Source: Comamonadaceae bacterium
Lineage (GTDB): Bacteria; Pseudomonadota; Gammaproteobacteria; Burkholderiales; Burkholderiaceae_C
DNA length: 64,000 nucleotides
Reading direction: 5' to 3'
Assembly: GCA_027488735.1 (NCBI GenBank)
Contig: JAIYBB010000001.1
Span: forward strand, 62,001-126,000
The notes below the pieces were generated by a model, which was not told the DNA's origin, searched no databases, and worked only from the letters and a program-made list of their open reading frames with translations. The translations under genes were made by a program, and so were the position numbers. This document shows positions 45,845 to 54,197 of the stretch, piece by piece; the first letter of the stretch is position 1, and every line of letters begins with the position of its first letter.

Positions 45845-47369
45845 ACACAAAGTTGTTGTCATCGGCGCGGGCATGGCGGGATTGGTGTCGGCATTGCAGT
45901 TGGCCAATGCAGGGCTGCAAGTGACGGTGGTGGACAAGGCCGCCGGGCCGGGAGGCAAGATCAGACAGTTGATGCCAAATGGTGTGGCGGTTGATAGCGG
46001 CCCGACGGTGTTCACCATGCGCTGGGTGTTCGATCAAATACTGGCCGAGTTGGGAACCAAGCTTGAAAGCGAATTGACGATTCACCCTCTCAACATTTTG
46101 GCCAGACATTTTTGGGAAGACGGCTCCCAGTTGGATTTGTTTGCTGACCCGGCGCAGTCTCTGGATGCCGTGGCCCGGTTTGCAGGTCGCGCAGAAGCCG
46201 AGCGATTCAAACATTTTTGTCAAACCGCACGGCAGGTGTACGACACGCTGGAAGGCCCTTTCATCAAATCGCCTTCACCGACCATGGGTCAGATGATGAG
46301 CAGTTTGGGGCCGCGCGGACTGGCTACCTTGGCCTCGGTGGGGCCGATGCGGAGTTTGTGGAACAGCTTGGGGCGTCATTTCACGGATCAGCGTTTGCGT
46401 CAGTTGTTTGCACGCTATGCCACCTATTGCGGCTCGTCACCATGGGAGGCGCCGGCCACATTGATGTTGATTGCACAGGTTGAAATGGATGGCGTGTGGG
46501 CGGTGGAGGGCGGCATGCATGCCTTGGCCGCTTGCTTGATGCGACTGGGAAAAGCGCGCGGCGTGAACTACCTGTTTAACAATGAATGTGAGCGTGTCGA
46601 GTTGAATCAAGGCAAAGTCTCTGGCGTTCGGTTGGCCAAAGGCGACAGCTTGCGCGCCGACAGTGTGGTGTTCAACGGCGACATCGCGGCATTGCGCAAA
46701 GGCTTGCTGGGTCCGAGCTTGCAAAAATCGGTGAGTGACAAACTGCCCCCGCGCTCTTTGTCTGCCGTCACTTGGTCCATGCACGCAGACACAGGCGGTA
46801 TGAGCCTAGACAGACACAATGTGTTTTTCAGAAACACCTATGCCAGCGAGTTTGAAGACATCTTCACGCACGGCAGACTGCCTACTCAACCCACGGTGTA
46901 TGTGTGTGCGCAAGACCGGGGCACAGGCACCACACCCGAGGGTGCAGAGCGTTTGTTGTGTCTGGTCAATGCACCTGCACGCGGTGACAAAACACAGTCA
47001 GAAGACGAGTTGCAAGCGTGCGCGCAAAGCAGTCAAGCGTTGATGGCTGCCTCTGGTTTGCATTTAAAGTTGGAATCGACCGCATCATGTATACGCACCA
47101 CGCCCCAGGATTTTCAACAACTGTTCCCGGCGACCGGGGGCGCGCTGTATGGCCAGGCCACGCATGGATGGATGGCGGCGTTCGCCCGATCCAACGCCCG
47201 CTCGCAGCTGCCGGGCTTGTACCTGGCGGGGGGCAGCGTTCACCCGGGGCCGGGCGTGCCGATGGCGGCGATGTCCGGGCGATTGGCGGGCGCAGCGCTG
47301 ATGGCAGACCTCGGTTTGACCAGTGTGTCCCGCAAGACGGTTACCTCTGGTGGTACCTTGACGCACTGA
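45837..47369 (+). CDS. crtD: Hydroxyneurosporene/methoxyneurosporene desaturase
   Basis: CrtI-related flavoprotein that introduces the C3,4 double bond in hydroxylated acyclic carotenoids. The 510-residue protein starts MAEHKVVVIGAGMAGLVSAL (ATG 45837; longer frame rejected because it lies within crtA). Other landmarks are VVDKAAGPGGKIRQL, VDSGPTVFTMRWVFDQIL, YATYCGSSPWEAPATLMLIA, the internal GVWAVEGGMHALA typical of CrtD/CrtI, and the C-terminal GLYLAGGSVHPGPGVPMAAM. Its 3' end overlaps the beginning of crtC, by 88 bp or more depending on where crtC starts. Confidence 0.93.
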   Translation: MAEHKVVVIGAGMAGLVSALQLANAGLQVTVVDKAAGPGGKIRQLMPNGVAVDSGPTVFTMRWVFDQILAELGTKLESELTIHPLNILARHFWEDGSQLDLFADPAQSLDAVARFAGRAEAERFKHFCQTARQVYDTLEGPFIKSPSPTMGQMMSSLGPRGLATLASVGPMRSLWNSLGRHFTDQRLRQLFARYATYCGSSPWEAPATLMLIAQVEMDGVWAVEGGMHALAACLMRLGKARGVNYLFNNECERVELNQGKVSGVRLAKGDSLRADSVVFNGDIAALRKGLLGPSLQKSVSDKLPPRSLSAVTWSMHADTGGMSLDRHNVFFRNTYASEFEDIFTHGRLPTQPTVYVCAQDRGTGTTPEGAERLLCLVNAPARGDKTQSEDELQACAQSSQALMAASGLHLKLESTASCIRTTPQDFQQLFPATGGALYGQATHGWMAAFARSNARSQLPGLYLAGGSVHPGPGVPMAAMSGRLAGAALMADLGLTSVSRKTVTSGGTLTH

Positions 47370-48235
47370 GTGACGACGGCCACTGGGGCTTGAGCATCAT
47401 CGCGTTTGTCGGCAGTGTGTTCTCGCCTTATTACGCCTGGGACAGGTCACGCAAACCCACACAGCCAGACAATTACTGCGCGTTAAACGTCGCGCTCTAC
47501 AGCAAACATGCCAAACGCTGGACCATGACCGAACGCGGCGCCCGACATTGCCACCGTGACGACACACAATTCACCATCGGCCCCAGCCAATTGCGTTGGG
47601 ACGGCAATGCGCTGGTGATTGACATCAATGAAATCGGCGTGCCATTGCCGCACCGCGTGCGCGGGCAAGTGCGCGTGCATGCAGACACTTGGTTTGACTT
47701 CAGCACACCGATCGACCCCAGCGGCAAACACCGCTGGGGACCGTTGGCACCGAGTGCACACGTGGAAGTGAACTTGCAACACCCATCGCAACAATGGACG
47801 GGCAATGCGTACTTAGATTCCAACGAAGGCGATGAACCTATAGATCGTTCATGCCATGAATGGGATTGGTCACGCAGCCCGATGAAAGACGGCAGCACCG
47901 CCGTCATTTACGACTTGCAAGGCAAAACCGGTAGCCAAGAAGACAAGCTGTTGGCATTGCGTTTCAAACCCGATGGCAGCATAGAAAACTTTGAAGCGCC
48001 GCAGAGACAAACATTGCCGTCCACGATGTGGCGCATAAAGCGGCGCATGCGCAGTGATTCAGCCGTGCAAGTGCAAGAGCAACTAGAGGACACGCCTTTT
48101 TACCAGCGTGCTTTACTTAAAAGCAAATTGCTGGGGGAAGAAGTGCAAAGTTTTCACGAAACTTTGTATGTGCCGCGCTTGGTGTCGCCGGTGGTGCAAG
48201 CCATGTTGCCTTGGCGCATGCCCAGACGCTCATAA
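47168..48235 (+). CDS. crtC: Hydroxyneurosporene (carotenoid 1,2-) hydratase; start uncertain
   Basis: Adds water to the terminal double bond of neurosporene or lycopene. The conserved protein begins around RFDQCVPQDGYLWWYLDALS, with SIIAFVGSVFSPYYAWDR, DNYCALNVALYS, VEVNLQHPSQQWTGNAYLDS, DRSCHEWDWSR and FHETLYVPRLVSPVVQAMLP. No ATG, GTG or TTG occurs in frame just before the conserved N-terminus. The nearest is the ATG at 47168, 45 residues before QDGYLWW, in sequence that is mainly the crtD reading frame; a rare ATT at 47282 would give the expected length. Product call is firm; the start is not. Confidence 0.88.
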   Translation: MDGGVRPIQRPLAAAGLVPGGGQRSPGAGRADGGDVRAIGGRSADGRPRFDQCVPQDGYLWWYLDALSDDGHWGLSIIAFVGSVFSPYYAWDRSRKPTQPDNYCALNVALYSKHAKRWTMTERGARHCHRDDTQFTIGPSQLRWDGNALVIDINEIGVPLPHRVRGQVRVHADTWFDFSTPIDPSGKHRWGPLAPSAHVEVNLQHPSQQWTGNAYLDSNEGDEPIDRSCHEWDWSRSPMKDGSTAVIYDLQGKTGSQEDKLLALRFKPDGSIENFEAPQRQTLPSTMWRIKRRMRSDSAVQVQEQLEDTPFYQRALLKSKLLGEEVQSFHETLYVPRLVSPVVQAMLPWRMPRRS

Positions 48236-48243
48236 ACAAAGCT

Positions 48244-49029
48244 TTATTGACCTTTGAAATCCGGTTTTCTGCGTTGCGCGAAGGCCGCCAAGCCTTCTGC
48301 GAAATCTGCGCTTTGCGTGCTGGCAATTTCACGCTGGCGCAAACGTGGTTCATCAAACTGACCGGCGGCAATTTCATTCAAAGATTGTTTGGTGGACTGC
48401 AAAGCCAGCGGCGCGAGAGCCAACACATCATCTAGCAAAGATTGCAATGCGTGGCTCCACTCATGCGGCTCATGCCAACTTTCAAACAGCCCCAGTGCTT
48501 GCAAACGGGTTTGGTCAAACACACGCGCGGTTAAAAAAGCGCGCTTGGCCGCTGCCATGCCAAAGTGGCTGACATAGCGTTGCAAACCGCTGGGGTAATA
48601 GTGCAAGCCCAAGGCTGCGGCAGGCATGCGCCATTCGATGCCGTTGAGTGCGATGCGCAAGTCGCAAGCCAGCACCATGTCGGTGGCGCCGCCATACACA
48701 CTGCCATTCAAAGCGCACACGGTGACAGGGCGCATGGCTGCCAATGCCACTGGAATTTTTTCAAACACGGTCGAGCCTTGCGCGTTGTCTTTGAAGCCGC
48801 CAATGTCATAGCCCGAACAAAACACGGGCTTGGGTTGACCGCTGGTGTTGGCGGTCAACACCATCACGCGCACAGAGGTATCTTGGTTGATGGCATCCAA
48901 CTGTTGCAGCAACGTGGACAGGTCGGCGTTTTCCAAACGGTTGCGTTGCGCGGGGCGGTTGAGCGTGAGCGTGGCAACACCTGCGGCGATGTGTAGCGTT
49001 GGCGGGGTGCTGTCGTGGGGGGTGGTCAT
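48244..49029 (-). CDS. Enoyl-CoA hydratase/isomerase-family protein
   Basis: A 261-residue crotonase-fold protein. Visible family features are ATLTLNRPAQRNRLENADLS near residue 20, PVFCSGYDIGGF (oxyanion-hole loop) near 68, and VCALNGSVYGGATDMVLACD then LRIALNGIEWRMPAAALGLH near 105-145, where the second oxyanion glycine pair lies. Substrate unknown. It stands beside the enamidase gene on the same strand, 75 bp downstream, so it might take part in later steps of the nicotinate/glutarate route. That is inferred from position. It converges with crtC. Confidence 0.86.
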   Translation of the reverse strand: MTTPHDSTPPTLHIAAGVATLTLNRPAQRNRLENADLSTLLQQLDAINQDTSVRVMVLTANTSGQPKPVFCSGYDIGGFKDNAQGSTVFEKIPVALAAMRPVTVCALNGSVYGGATDMVLACDLRIALNGIEWRMPAAALGLHYYPSGLQRYVSHFGMAAAKRAFLTARVFDQTRLQALGLFESWHEPHEWSHALQSLLDDVLALAPLALQSTKQSLNEIAAGQFDEPRLRQREIASTQSADFAEGLAAFAQRRKPDFKGQ

Positions 49030-49103
49030 TCAGGGTGCTTTCCGAGATACACGTTGTGGAGAAAGTGTATCTGGCTGCATCAGTGAAGATTCAATCTGAA
49101 AGC

Positions 49104-50294
49104 TCAGTGCACCACCACCGGCACCTCAGTCGCCGGCGGCGTATTGCGCGATCTGTGGCAGCGCACCAACCCGTCAATCATCACCATGCCTATGCCGGGT
49201 ATGTCGCCGAGTTGCACACTCTCTAAAAGCGTGCGGCCAGCGGTGTGTTGCGCGCGGTCCATGAACACAAAATCTGCCGCGCGTCCTACTTCAATGAGGC
49301 CGCAATTCAGGTTGCGTATACGCGCTGTATTGCCTGTTGCAAAACAAAACACCAACTCGGCGGGGATGTTGGCAAGGCTGGAGAGCAGCGCCACCATGCG
49401 CAACATGCCCAGTGGTTGAACGCCTGAACCCGCTGGTCCGTCGGTGCCCAAAATCACGCGGTGCGGGCACTTCAGTTCGAGCGCGGCTTTGGCCGCAGCA
49501 ATCGCCACGCGCTCGTTGCCGTTGTGCACGATCTCAATCGCGCGGCTGGATTTCTCGCACAACTCGCACACATGCGCTTCGCTCAAAGAGGTGTGGCCGC
49601 CGTTGATATGGCCGATCACATCCGCATCGGCTTCGAGCACCACGTCTTTGTCTATCAAACCCGAGCCGGGAATGGACGGCCCGCCCGTGTGTATCGTGCT
49701 TTGTATGCCGTGCTTGCGCGCCCAGGCCACCATTTCTTTGGCCTCGTATCCGGCTTTCACCGAACCTAGTCCCACTTCGCCCAGTAGCGTCACGCCAGCC
49801 GATGCAAGCTCTTCGAAATCATGTTCGGTCATGCCTTTTTCGATGATGGGCGCACCGGCAATCACCTTCACGCCGCCGGGACGGAAATTGCTGAACGCGC
49901 GTTGCGCGGTGATGGCAAGCGCTTTCAACCCGACGATGTCTTTGGGCCGGCCCGGCAAATGCACTTCACCCGCAGACACCATGGTGGTCACCCCGCCGTT
50001 CATGGTCGAGTCGATCCAACCGATTTGGTTTTGCCGTGGTGTCCAGTCGCCAAACACCGGGTGCACATGGCTGTCGATCAAGCCAGGCGCGACACAGGTT
50101 TGGCGCACATCGATGGTGGTTTTCGCGCCCTCGGTGTCCAAGTCTTTGAACCTGCCCACTGCCGTGATGATGCCGTCCATGACGACGATGGTGTCGGCTT
50201 GCAAAATGGGTTGGTCAATGTCGCCAGACAGCAGCAAGCCGATGTTCTTGATCACGACTTTGCCGGAAGCTTCTTCGATTGCTGCGGTGGCCAT
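49104..50294 (-). CDS. ena: Enamidase-like amidohydrolase (nicotinate degradation)
   Basis: A 396-residue amidohydrolase resembling Eubacterium barkeri enamidase, which hydrolyses 1,4,5,6-tetrahydro-6-oxonicotinate to 2-formylglutarate. Metal-site motifs: LIDSHVHPVFGDW near residue 72, LLGEVGLGSVKAGYEAKEM near 165, STIHTGGPSIPGSGLIDKD near 195, IGHINGGHTSL, and the C-terminal Asp in VILGTDGPAGSGVQPLGMLR. AGGAG lies six bases before the ATG. It is divergent from the 6-hydroxynicotinate reductase gene, whose product is its expected substrate, which supports the call. Confidence 0.83.
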   Translation of the reverse strand: MATAAIEEASGKVVIKNIGLLLSGDIDQPILQADTIVVMDGIITAVGRFKDLDTEGAKTTIDVRQTCVAPGLIDSHVHPVFGDWTPRQNQIGWIDSTMNGGVTTMVSAGEVHLPGRPKDIVGLKALAITAQRAFSNFRPGGVKVIAGAPIIEKGMTEHDFEELASAGVTLLGEVGLGSVKAGYEAKEMVAWARKHGIQSTIHTGGPSIPGSGLIDKDVVLEADADVIGHINGGHTSLSEAHVCELCEKSSRAIEIVHNGNERVAIAAAKAALELKCPHRVILGTDGPAGSGVQPLGMLRMVALLSSLANIPAELVFCFATGNTARIRNLNCGLIEVGRAADFVFMDRAQHTAGRTLLESVQLGDIPGIGMVMIDGLVRCHRSRNTPPATEVPVVVH

Positions 50295-50392
50295 GGCAAA
50301 CTCCTAGGAACTATTGTTTAAGTCGGGTGAGGACAATGTGGCAAGCATAATGCGTCTTGGCACTTGCGTTGATCTTCACCACTTTGAACGGC

Positions 50393-51991
50393 ATGCACAT
50401 ACCCAGCACCACCCACACCGATGGATTGCCAGCCTCTGACAGCAGCTTGCCGCTAGGCTTGCAACGCGTCGAGCCCAAGCACGGACCGGTGCGTGAGGGC
50501 AAGGTGGAATGCAATGCGTGTCCGGTGCTCTGCCAAATATCCGAAGGTCGTGTTGGCGCTTGTGACCGCTACGCCAACCACGATGGTGTGTTGGTGCGAC
50601 TTGATCCTGTCGTGATGTTGAGTCGCCAAACCAAAGACTCAAGCACGCAAGCGTTGATGCCGCGCACCGAAGCTAACACCTTGCCGCAAACACTCTCTGC
50701 GCTTGACACTGAAGAACGCGGTGTCTTCGTCACCGGCATAGGCGCATCCACCACGTACCCGGATTACAAACCTGCTCCTTTCATCGTCGCGTCCAAGTCG
50801 CGCGGCGTGGACATGGTGACCGTGGTGACCGAAGGCATCTTCAGCTATTGCAGTTTGAAAGTGAAGATTGATACCGATCGTTATTTGGGCGACGAACGCG
50901 CCGCTGTTTTGTTTCAAGGCGAAGAAGTTGGCCATGTCACCACGGCTGAATACGGCTCGCAAATGCTCAGCTTGGGCGGCGTACACCACCTCACCGGCGG
51001 CAGCAAAGCGCAAGGCCGCATGGCATTGCAAATCATGCACAGCTTGGGCAATCACCAAGCGGTGGAAGTGCAAATTGAAAATGGTGCGAAGTTGGTGTTG
51101 CAAGCCGGTCAAGCGCCGGTGGTAGATGGCGTCCCTCAACAACGCATGCGCGTCGGTTGCGGGTCGGCAGCGATCGGTATGTTTGCGCGCCAGTGGTTGG
51201 GCGTGTGCGACGAAGTGGTGGTGGTGGACGACCACATCACCGGCGTACTCACCGAGCACCAAGCCGGGCGTTGTTTGCACATGAAGTCAAGCGGCATCAA
51301 GATCAAAGGACGCAAGTCCACGCCTGGGCGTTATTTCCAAGTGGCGCAACCCGGCACCGGTTGGGGCGGCACCGACATCACCGACCCTTTGTCTATATTG
51401 GATGCATGGAACCCTGACGAAGCATGGCCGGGCTTGCGCTTGCTCATGACTTCGACCACCGGCGAACATTCGGCTTGGTTTGTATTAGATGAACATTTAC
51501 AACCGCAAGCCGCCGACATGCCTGGCGAAGTGCGCCAAGTGGTGGAGCGCATCGGCGAAAACTGCGAACCCTCGTTGGTGTCGGTTTTGTTTTTAGGCGG
51601 CGCGGGCGGCAGTTTGCGCTCGGGTGTCACCGACAACCCGATTCAACTCACACGCGCCGTCAAACAAGCTTTGGTGAATGTGAGTTGCGGCGGCGCACCG
51701 GCGTATGTCTGGCCGGGCGGCGGCATCACCTTGATGGTCGATGTGATGCGCATGCCGGCCAACAGTTTCGGCACGGTGCCCACACCGGCCATCGTGGCAC
51801 CTATCGAATTCACCATGCGTTTGAGCGACTACCAGGCGTTGGGCGGGCACATGGGTTTTGTGCGGACCTTGGACGACAGCATTCGCAACGGCGCATGGCA
51901 CAACGACGGCGCGCCTACACACATGCGCTGGGAATCGCCGCCCTCAGATGTATCACCGTGGCCGCTGGACGCGCCACCCATGTTGGGCTGA
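50393..51991 (+). CDS. hnr: 6-Hydroxynicotinate reductase
   Basis: Reduces 6-hydroxynicotinate to 1,4,5,6-tetrahydro-6-oxonicotinate, first described in the E. barkeri nicotinate pathway. The N-terminus has a cysteine cluster KVECNACPVLCQISEGRVGA followed by CDRY, suiting an Fe-S centre, near residues 35-60. The body includes TGIGASTTYPDYKPAPFIVA, GRKSTPGRYFQVA, TGWGGTDITDPLSIL and SCGGAPAYVWPGGGITLMVD. Start uncertain: ATG 50393 is used, with TTG alternatives upstream to 50357, none with a clear ribosome-binding site. First gene of a + strand unit, translationally coupled to the next gene (TGATG). Confidence 0.84.
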   Translation: MHIPSTTHTDGLPASDSSLPLGLQRVEPKHGPVREGKVECNACPVLCQISEGRVGACDRYANHDGVLVRLDPVVMLSRQTKDSSTQALMPRTEANTLPQTLSALDTEERGVFVTGIGASTTYPDYKPAPFIVASKSRGVDMVTVVTEGIFSYCSLKVKIDTDRYLGDERAAVLFQGEEVGHVTTAEYGSQMLSLGGVHHLTGGSKAQGRMALQIMHSLGNHQAVEVQIENGAKLVLQAGQAPVVDGVPQQRMRVGCGSAAIGMFARQWLGVCDEVVVVDDHITGVLTEHQAGRCLHMKSSGIKIKGRKSTPGRYFQVAQPGTGWGGTDITDPLSILDAWNPDEAWPGLRLLMTSTTGEHSAWFVLDEHLQPQAADMPGEVRQVVERIGENCEPSLVSVLFLGGAGGSLRSGVTDNPIQLTRAVKQALVNVSCGGAPAYVWPGGGITLMVDVMRMPANSFGTVPTPAIVAPIEFTMRLSDYQALGGHMGFVRTLDDSIRNGAWHNDGAPTHMRWESPPSDVSPWPLDAPPMLG

Positions 51992-52881
51992 TGCGCATGC
52001 ATGCACAACGCCGATTACTTGACGATGGTCGTTGGCATTTTCAGCATGGCCCTATCGATATCGTTTTGCAATTGGCAGGTGAACCGCAGGCTTGTGCTGA
52101 CGCGCTTGAAAACACTTGGCTACGCTTTGAGCAGATATTGCCTGAGTTGGTGAGTGAGTTGAGTTTTTTAAGACGGCCTGTGTCTGAATTAACTCAGCAC
52201 AGCTTTAGTCACTCTGTCGCGCAACGCATGCACCGCGCTGCAGCGCAAGTTTCATTCGCCAGCCGCGACGGATTCGTCACGCCCATGGCCGCGGTGGCGG
52301 GTTCGGTGGCGCAAGCCTTGTTGCCAACGCTGGCGCAGCCCGGCGTGGACAAAGCCTTTGTGAACAACGGCGGCGATATTGCTTTGCATTTGCAAGCCGG
52401 TGAAAGCTGGCGCGTCGGTGTGGTGACAGATTTGGCCAAGGCTTTAAGCACTATGCAAACGCACGAACTGGTTGTCGACGGCGCGTTTGTCATCAGTGCT
52501 GACATGCCGGTGCGCGGCATTGCCACCAGTGGTTGGCAGGGGCGCAGTTTTTCATTTGGCATCGCAGACAGCGTGACCGTGTTGGCCGCGAACGCGGCGC
52601 AGGCCGATGTGGCCGCGACCTTGATTGCGAATGCGGTCAACATCGACGACCCGCGTATTCAACGCCGCCCAGCTGATAGCTTGCGCGACGACACCGATTT
52701 GGGCGCGCGTTTGGTGACTGTGGATGTGCCGCGATTGTCAGAGGCGCAGATTCAGCAGGCTTTGCAACTCGGGCTAGACTGTGCCCGTGACATGCAGGCG
52801 CGCGGCTTGATCTATGCGGCCTTGTTAAGTTGTCAAGGTCACGCAGTGGTGGCCGAATCTTTGGAATGCCGGGTGGAATGA
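51991..52881 (+). CDS. UPF0280 / ApbE-like family protein
   Basis: A 296-residue protein of the UPF0280 family, distantly related to the ApbE flavin transferases. It starts MRMHAQRRLLDDGRWHFQHG at an ATG sharing one base with the hnr stop. Recognisable stretches are FVTPMAAVAGSVAQALLP near residue 92, AFVNNGGDIALHLQAGESW near 120, VRGIATSGWQGRSFSFGIAD near 175, and AANAAQADVAATLIANAVN. These parallel the ApbE core (GDxAxxxxxNGGD, TSG...). A role in attaching flavin to the neighbouring reductase is a tempting inference, not shown. Followed by two DUF1185 genes. Confidence 0.82.
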   Translation: MRMHAQRRLLDDGRWHFQHGPIDIVLQLAGEPQACADALENTWLRFEQILPELVSELSFLRRPVSELTQHSFSHSVAQRMHRAAAQVSFASRDGFVTPMAAVAGSVAQALLPTLAQPGVDKAFVNNGGDIALHLQAGESWRVGVVTDLAKALSTMQTHELVVDGAFVISADMPVRGIATSGWQGRSFSFGIADSVTVLAANAAQADVAATLIANAVNIDDPRIQRRPADSLRDDTDLGARLVTVDVPRLSEAQIQQALQLGLDCARDMQARGLIYAALLSCQGHAVVAESLECRVE

Positions 52882-53534
52882 TGAGCGAACTGATAGAAGT
52901 AAGACGCGTCTTAAGCCATGTGGAACAGATACACCACGAGTTCGGCCCGCCCGCAGAACATGCTTTGGTGCGCGGTGCTATCGCTGCGGTGTTGCGCAAC
53001 CCGTATGCAGGCTCTTACCACGCAGACATCTTGCCGATGATGGAAGCACTCAACCCATTGGGCGTGGACTTGGCCAAACAACTCTGCGAAGCCATGGGCG
53101 TCAAGCCTGAGCAGATTCAAGGCTATGGCAAAGGTGCCATCGTCGGTGCAGCCGGTGAGTTGGAGCACGGTGCTTTGTGGCATGTGCCGGGCGGTTATGC
53201 CATGCGCGAACTGCTGGGTTGGAAAGGCGAGCGCGCGTCCTACACACAAGGCGGTGGCGGCGACAAACCCACAGGCCAACCGGGCAATGGTTTGTCCATC
53301 GTGCCGTCCACCAAAAAAGTGGGACCACCCGGCGTGAGTCTGGATGTGCCCCTGACACACATCAACGCCAGTTATGTGCGCAGCCATTTCGATGCGATTG
53401 AAATGCGCGTGCCGGGTGCACCGCATGCCGATGAAATCATCGTCATACTGGCCATGAGCACCGGTGCACGCGTGCATGCGCGCGTCGGTGGTTTGAAAGC
53501 ACAAGACATCAGTCAATGGAACGGGTTGCGCTGA
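52878..53534 (+). CDS. DUF1185 (amino acid synthesis-like) family protein, first copy
   Basis: A 218-residue protein of the family called 'amino acid synthesis' (PF06684), whose biochemical role is unproven. The ATG overlaps the preceding stop as ATGA; a second ATG follows at once. Landmarks: EIRRVLSHVEQI-type start (here VRRVLSHVEQIHHEFG), RGAIAAVLRNPYAGSYHAD, QGYGKGAIVGAAGELEHGAL, VPSTKKVGPPGVSLDVPLTH and ASYVRSHFDAIEMRVPGAPH. About one-third to one-half of positions match the next gene's product by eye, so the two are tandem paralogues. Confidence 0.83.
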   Translation: MMSELIEVRRVLSHVEQIHHEFGPPAEHALVRGAIAAVLRNPYAGSYHADILPMMEALNPLGVDLAKQLCEAMGVKPEQIQGYGKGAIVGAAGELEHGALWHVPGGYAMRELLGWKGERASYTQGGGGDKPTGQPGNGLSIVPSTKKVGPPGVSLDVPLTHINASYVRSHFDAIEMRVPGAPHADEIIVILAMSTGARVHARVGGLKAQDISQWNGLR

Positions 53535-53550
53535 AAGCGCAGGAGACATC

Positions 53551-54135
53551 ATGAAAGCAAGCATCCGAAAAATCATTGTGCAAGTCGATGAAATTCATTT
53601 TGACGGTGGCAAAGCAGTGAACCCGCCGACACGCCGCGCCTTGGCCATGGCGGTCATCGCCAATCCTTATGCAGGACGTTTCAGCGAGTTGCTGGATGAA
53701 CTGATTGACATCGGCGAAGAGCTCGGCGCAATGCTGGGCGAGCGTTGCGTGCAAGCCTTGGGCATTGCCCCCGAACAAGCGCAAAGCTATGGCAAAGCAG
53801 CCATCGTCGGTGAGGGCGGTGAGTTGGAGCACGCAGCTGCCATTCTTCACCCCAAACTCGGCGCGCCTTTGCGCAAAGCGGTCAGCAAAGGCGCGGCCCT
53901 CGTGCCATCCGCGAAAAAGCAAGGCACTTTAGGCACGGCGATAGATGTGCCTTTGGGTCACAAGGACGCGGCATTTGTGCGCAGCCATTTCGATGCGATG
54001 GAAGCGCGTGTGGCCGATGCGCCGCGTGCGAATGAAATCGTGGTGGCCGTGGTGGTCACCGACAGCGGCAGACCGCATCCGCGCATTGGCGGATTGCAAG
54101 TAAACGAGATCGTGGGCCAAGACGGGCTGCGGTAA
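53551..54135 (+). CDS. DUF1185 (amino acid synthesis-like) family protein, second copy
   Basis: A 194-residue paralogue of the gene 16 bp upstream. It begins MKASIRKIIVQVDEIHFDGG and shares MAVIANPYAGRF, QSYGKAAIVGEGGELEHAAA, VPSAKKQGTLGTAIDVPLGH and AAFVRSHFDAMEARVADAPR. It lacks a stretch of about 20 residues present in the first copy (the WHVPGGYAMRELLGW region is shorter). The ribosome-binding site is GCAGGAG. A weak terminator follows before the nicotinamidase gene. Paired DUF1185 genes suggest a heteromer. Confidence 0.83.
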   Translation: MKASIRKIIVQVDEIHFDGGKAVNPPTRRALAMAVIANPYAGRFSELLDELIDIGEELGAMLGERCVQALGIAPEQAQSYGKAAIVGEGGELEHAAAILHPKLGAPLRKAVSKGAALVPSAKKQGTLGTAIDVPLGHKDAAFVRSHFDAMEARVADAPRANEIVVAVVVTDSGRPHPRIGGLQVNEIVGQDGLR

Positions 54136-54159
54136 ATCAGTGTCAAGCCAGTATCCCTA

Positions 54160-54182
54160 CGCACGGGTTGTGCGGTTTTTTT
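54160..54182 (+). terminator. Possible weak terminator between the DUF1185 pair and nicotinamidase
   Basis: CGCAC (54160-54164) pairs with GTGCG (54170-54174) around GGGTT, followed by G and seven T residues. The stem is only five pairs, so it may allow partial read-through into the nicotinamidase gene 16 bp downstream. Confidence 0.55.
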
Positions 54183-54197
54183 GATTGGAGATAAAAG

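Noticed and set aside
50313..50332. PpsR-like site before the nicotinate genes
   Set aside because: TGT and ACA half-sites occur but are spaced by 15 bases, not 12, so it does not fit the pattern seen at crtE and bchX.
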